A stretch of 64,000 nucleotides of DNA from Dromaius novaehollandiae (Eukaryota > Chordata > Aves > Casuariiformes > Dromaiidae), in assembly GCF_036370855.1 (NCBI RefSeq), contig NC_088111.1:19069501-19133500 (forward strand), read 5' to 3'. How positions within the stretch are numbered: the first letter of the stretch is position 1; every line of letters begins with the position of its first letter. Shown one piece after another: positions 62,701 to 64,000 of the stretch. The notes under the pieces are model-generated. The model ran no database searches. It was not told the origin of the DNA and saw only the letters and a list, made by a program, of their open reading frames with translations. A program made the position numbers and the translations under genes.

Positions 62701-64000
62701 GCTCTGAGCTGTTTCCATCCAGCCCTGAGCTACCGCGGGAGCTGCAACAGGCAGCTCCATGGAGTGCTCAGGCCTGGCCCAAAAGCAAACTGAACGTCAG
62801 GCGTGGTTAGGGGAGGCCAGGAGAACACCGCAGAGAAGGGCATAAGGACGGTCCGTGCCAGGCATGGGCCAAAGAGCAGAGAGGAGGTAGCTCCCCGGCC
62901 ACGGGGGACGTGTGGCCACACGAGGACCCGCCGGCGAGGTCTGAGGCAGCACGCAGTGCAGCCGGGAGCCTGGGTGGGGAAGCTGCTGCCGTTTTTTTGA
63001 ACTGTGGCCAAGGAATAATGAGAATTTTGGCTCATTTTTGAAACCCGATTGTATCAGAATCACCAGACAGAAATGCTCTGCCATGTCCTGGACACCCACT
63101 GCCCTGAGCAGCATCTCCTTGGCTCAGACAGGGGCCATGGCTGGGAGCTGTGGCTAGGACACAGTGCCACTGGGAAGTCACCTGCTCCCAAACCTGTACC
63201 TGTACTGTATCTCCCCTCCCAGCGCGTGCAGAGAAGACTGTGTCCTCCTGCGAAAGAGCTTGCTGGTGCTCAGCTAGCGTGGGGTATCCATTGAGAAATG
63301 GGTGAGGAGGATGGGGAATGGCAGGACTGGGCAGCAGCACCAGCCTGGAGCTGGCCTTTCCTGGCCCCTCTCTCAGCTGGACTCAGAGAGCTTCTCCAGT
63401 TTTGCCCCAGCCGGGCAGAGCAGGGAAGAGGGGCTTCCCGAGAACACGGCCCAAAGGATGAGCAATGCTAACAAGCAACCAGTGCAGACGGTTTCTAAAA
63501 TGCCCATGAGCCACAGATGCTCTCCCTGCCCCGAGAACGAGTCCCTGGAGAAGCACCCCCAGAAGAGAGCAAGAGACAATCCAACCTGCCAGGCGGGCAA
63601 GGGACGAGGGCAAAGAACCACAAGGAAAGCAGGGTTGAGAGGGACGCCCTGCAGATCAGGAGCTGCGTGCCACCCCTGCCGCCAGCCCCGGTCCGCAGCG
63701 AGCTCCAGGACGCTGCAGGGAGCAGCCGCAGCCGGGACTGCTTGTCCGGGCTCCTGGCGAGCCAGGCAGGCCTGCCGGGGAAAGAGGCTGCCTCGTGGGT
63801 GTGGGCGAGCGCACCTGGAGCACGCACTTCGCGGGGAGCGTGGGGAGATGAAAGGAGGCATTGACGTCAGGACTCCTGCCACCCACACCAGGGTAAACAG
63901 GCAGCCCGGGAGGGTTGGCTTAAACAAACACGCCGTCCAGCTGCGCGCACGGCACCTCTTGGCCCCAGCTCAGCAGAGCGCTTAAGCACACGGCTCAGCC
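62701..64000. other. Intergenic end of the window, no gene seen
   Basis: Possible CR1 3' sequence continues to about 62900. After that, GC-moderate DNA with overlapping open frames on both strands (63302-63985 plus, 63373-63927 minus) mirror each other and show no domain. Confidence 0.5.

Noticed and set aside
63302..63985. 227-codon plus-strand frame at the right edge
   Set aside because: A 184-codon frame is open on the opposite strand over the same bases. Composition is Ser/Arg/Pro-rich without a domain, and nothing supports transcription.

Overview
The window is vertebrate nuclear DNA, most likely from a bird or close sauropsid. The reasons are intron-split coding sequence, very GC-rich CpG-island DNA, and several decayed CR1-type LINEs, including a short avian-style CR1 3' end. 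Nothing looks prokaryotic. I see no CRISPR array, operon, tRNA or rRNA.

The one gene I recognise with confidence is AXIN1, the scaffold of the beta-catenin destruction complex, on the minus strand. Its first coding exon (exon 2 in the mammalian layout) lies at 31058-31935. It encodes residues 1-292 plus two bases of codon 293, covering the N-terminal tankyrase-binding segment and the whole RGS domain. Clear splice sites bound it. A further 94 nt of 5' UTR (31936-32029) belongs to the same exon. A probable non-coding first exon ends at a consensus donor at 33779/33778 inside a CpG island of about 1.9 kb (about 32830-34740). AXIN1 therefore reads right to left, and positions 1-31057 are its long second intron. 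I found no sign of exon 3.

Layout: 1-31057, AXIN1 intron 2, with three LINE relics (14210, 19685, 24705), simple repeats and AT-rich blocks that may be regulatory. 31058-32029, exon 2. 32030-33778, intron 1. About 33779-34740, first exon and promoter island, with GC boxes, a (GCGCC)n tract and a 50-bp tandem duplication. 34740-64000, upstream intergenic DNA with no gene I can support. It holds a plus-strand CR1 with reverse-transcriptase relics (about 36470-37480), a badly broken Ty3/Gypsy-type pol relic on the minus strand (about 46790-48420), a regulatory-looking block with paired SOX-type sites (about 57200-57560), a second CpG-rich promoter-like island (about 58400-59800), a 32-A run (61628-61659) and another plus-strand CR1 relic (about 61780-62700).

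Most long open frames here, including several of 200-720 codons in the CpG islands, are by-products of GC-rich, stop-poor sequence and are not called as genes. I found no undescribed biological system. The observations most worth following are the Gypsy relic, the promoter-like island about 25 kb upstream of AXIN1, the upstream ORFs and NAGNAG acceptor in the AXIN1 leader, and the absence of the mammalian upstream neighbour MRPL28.
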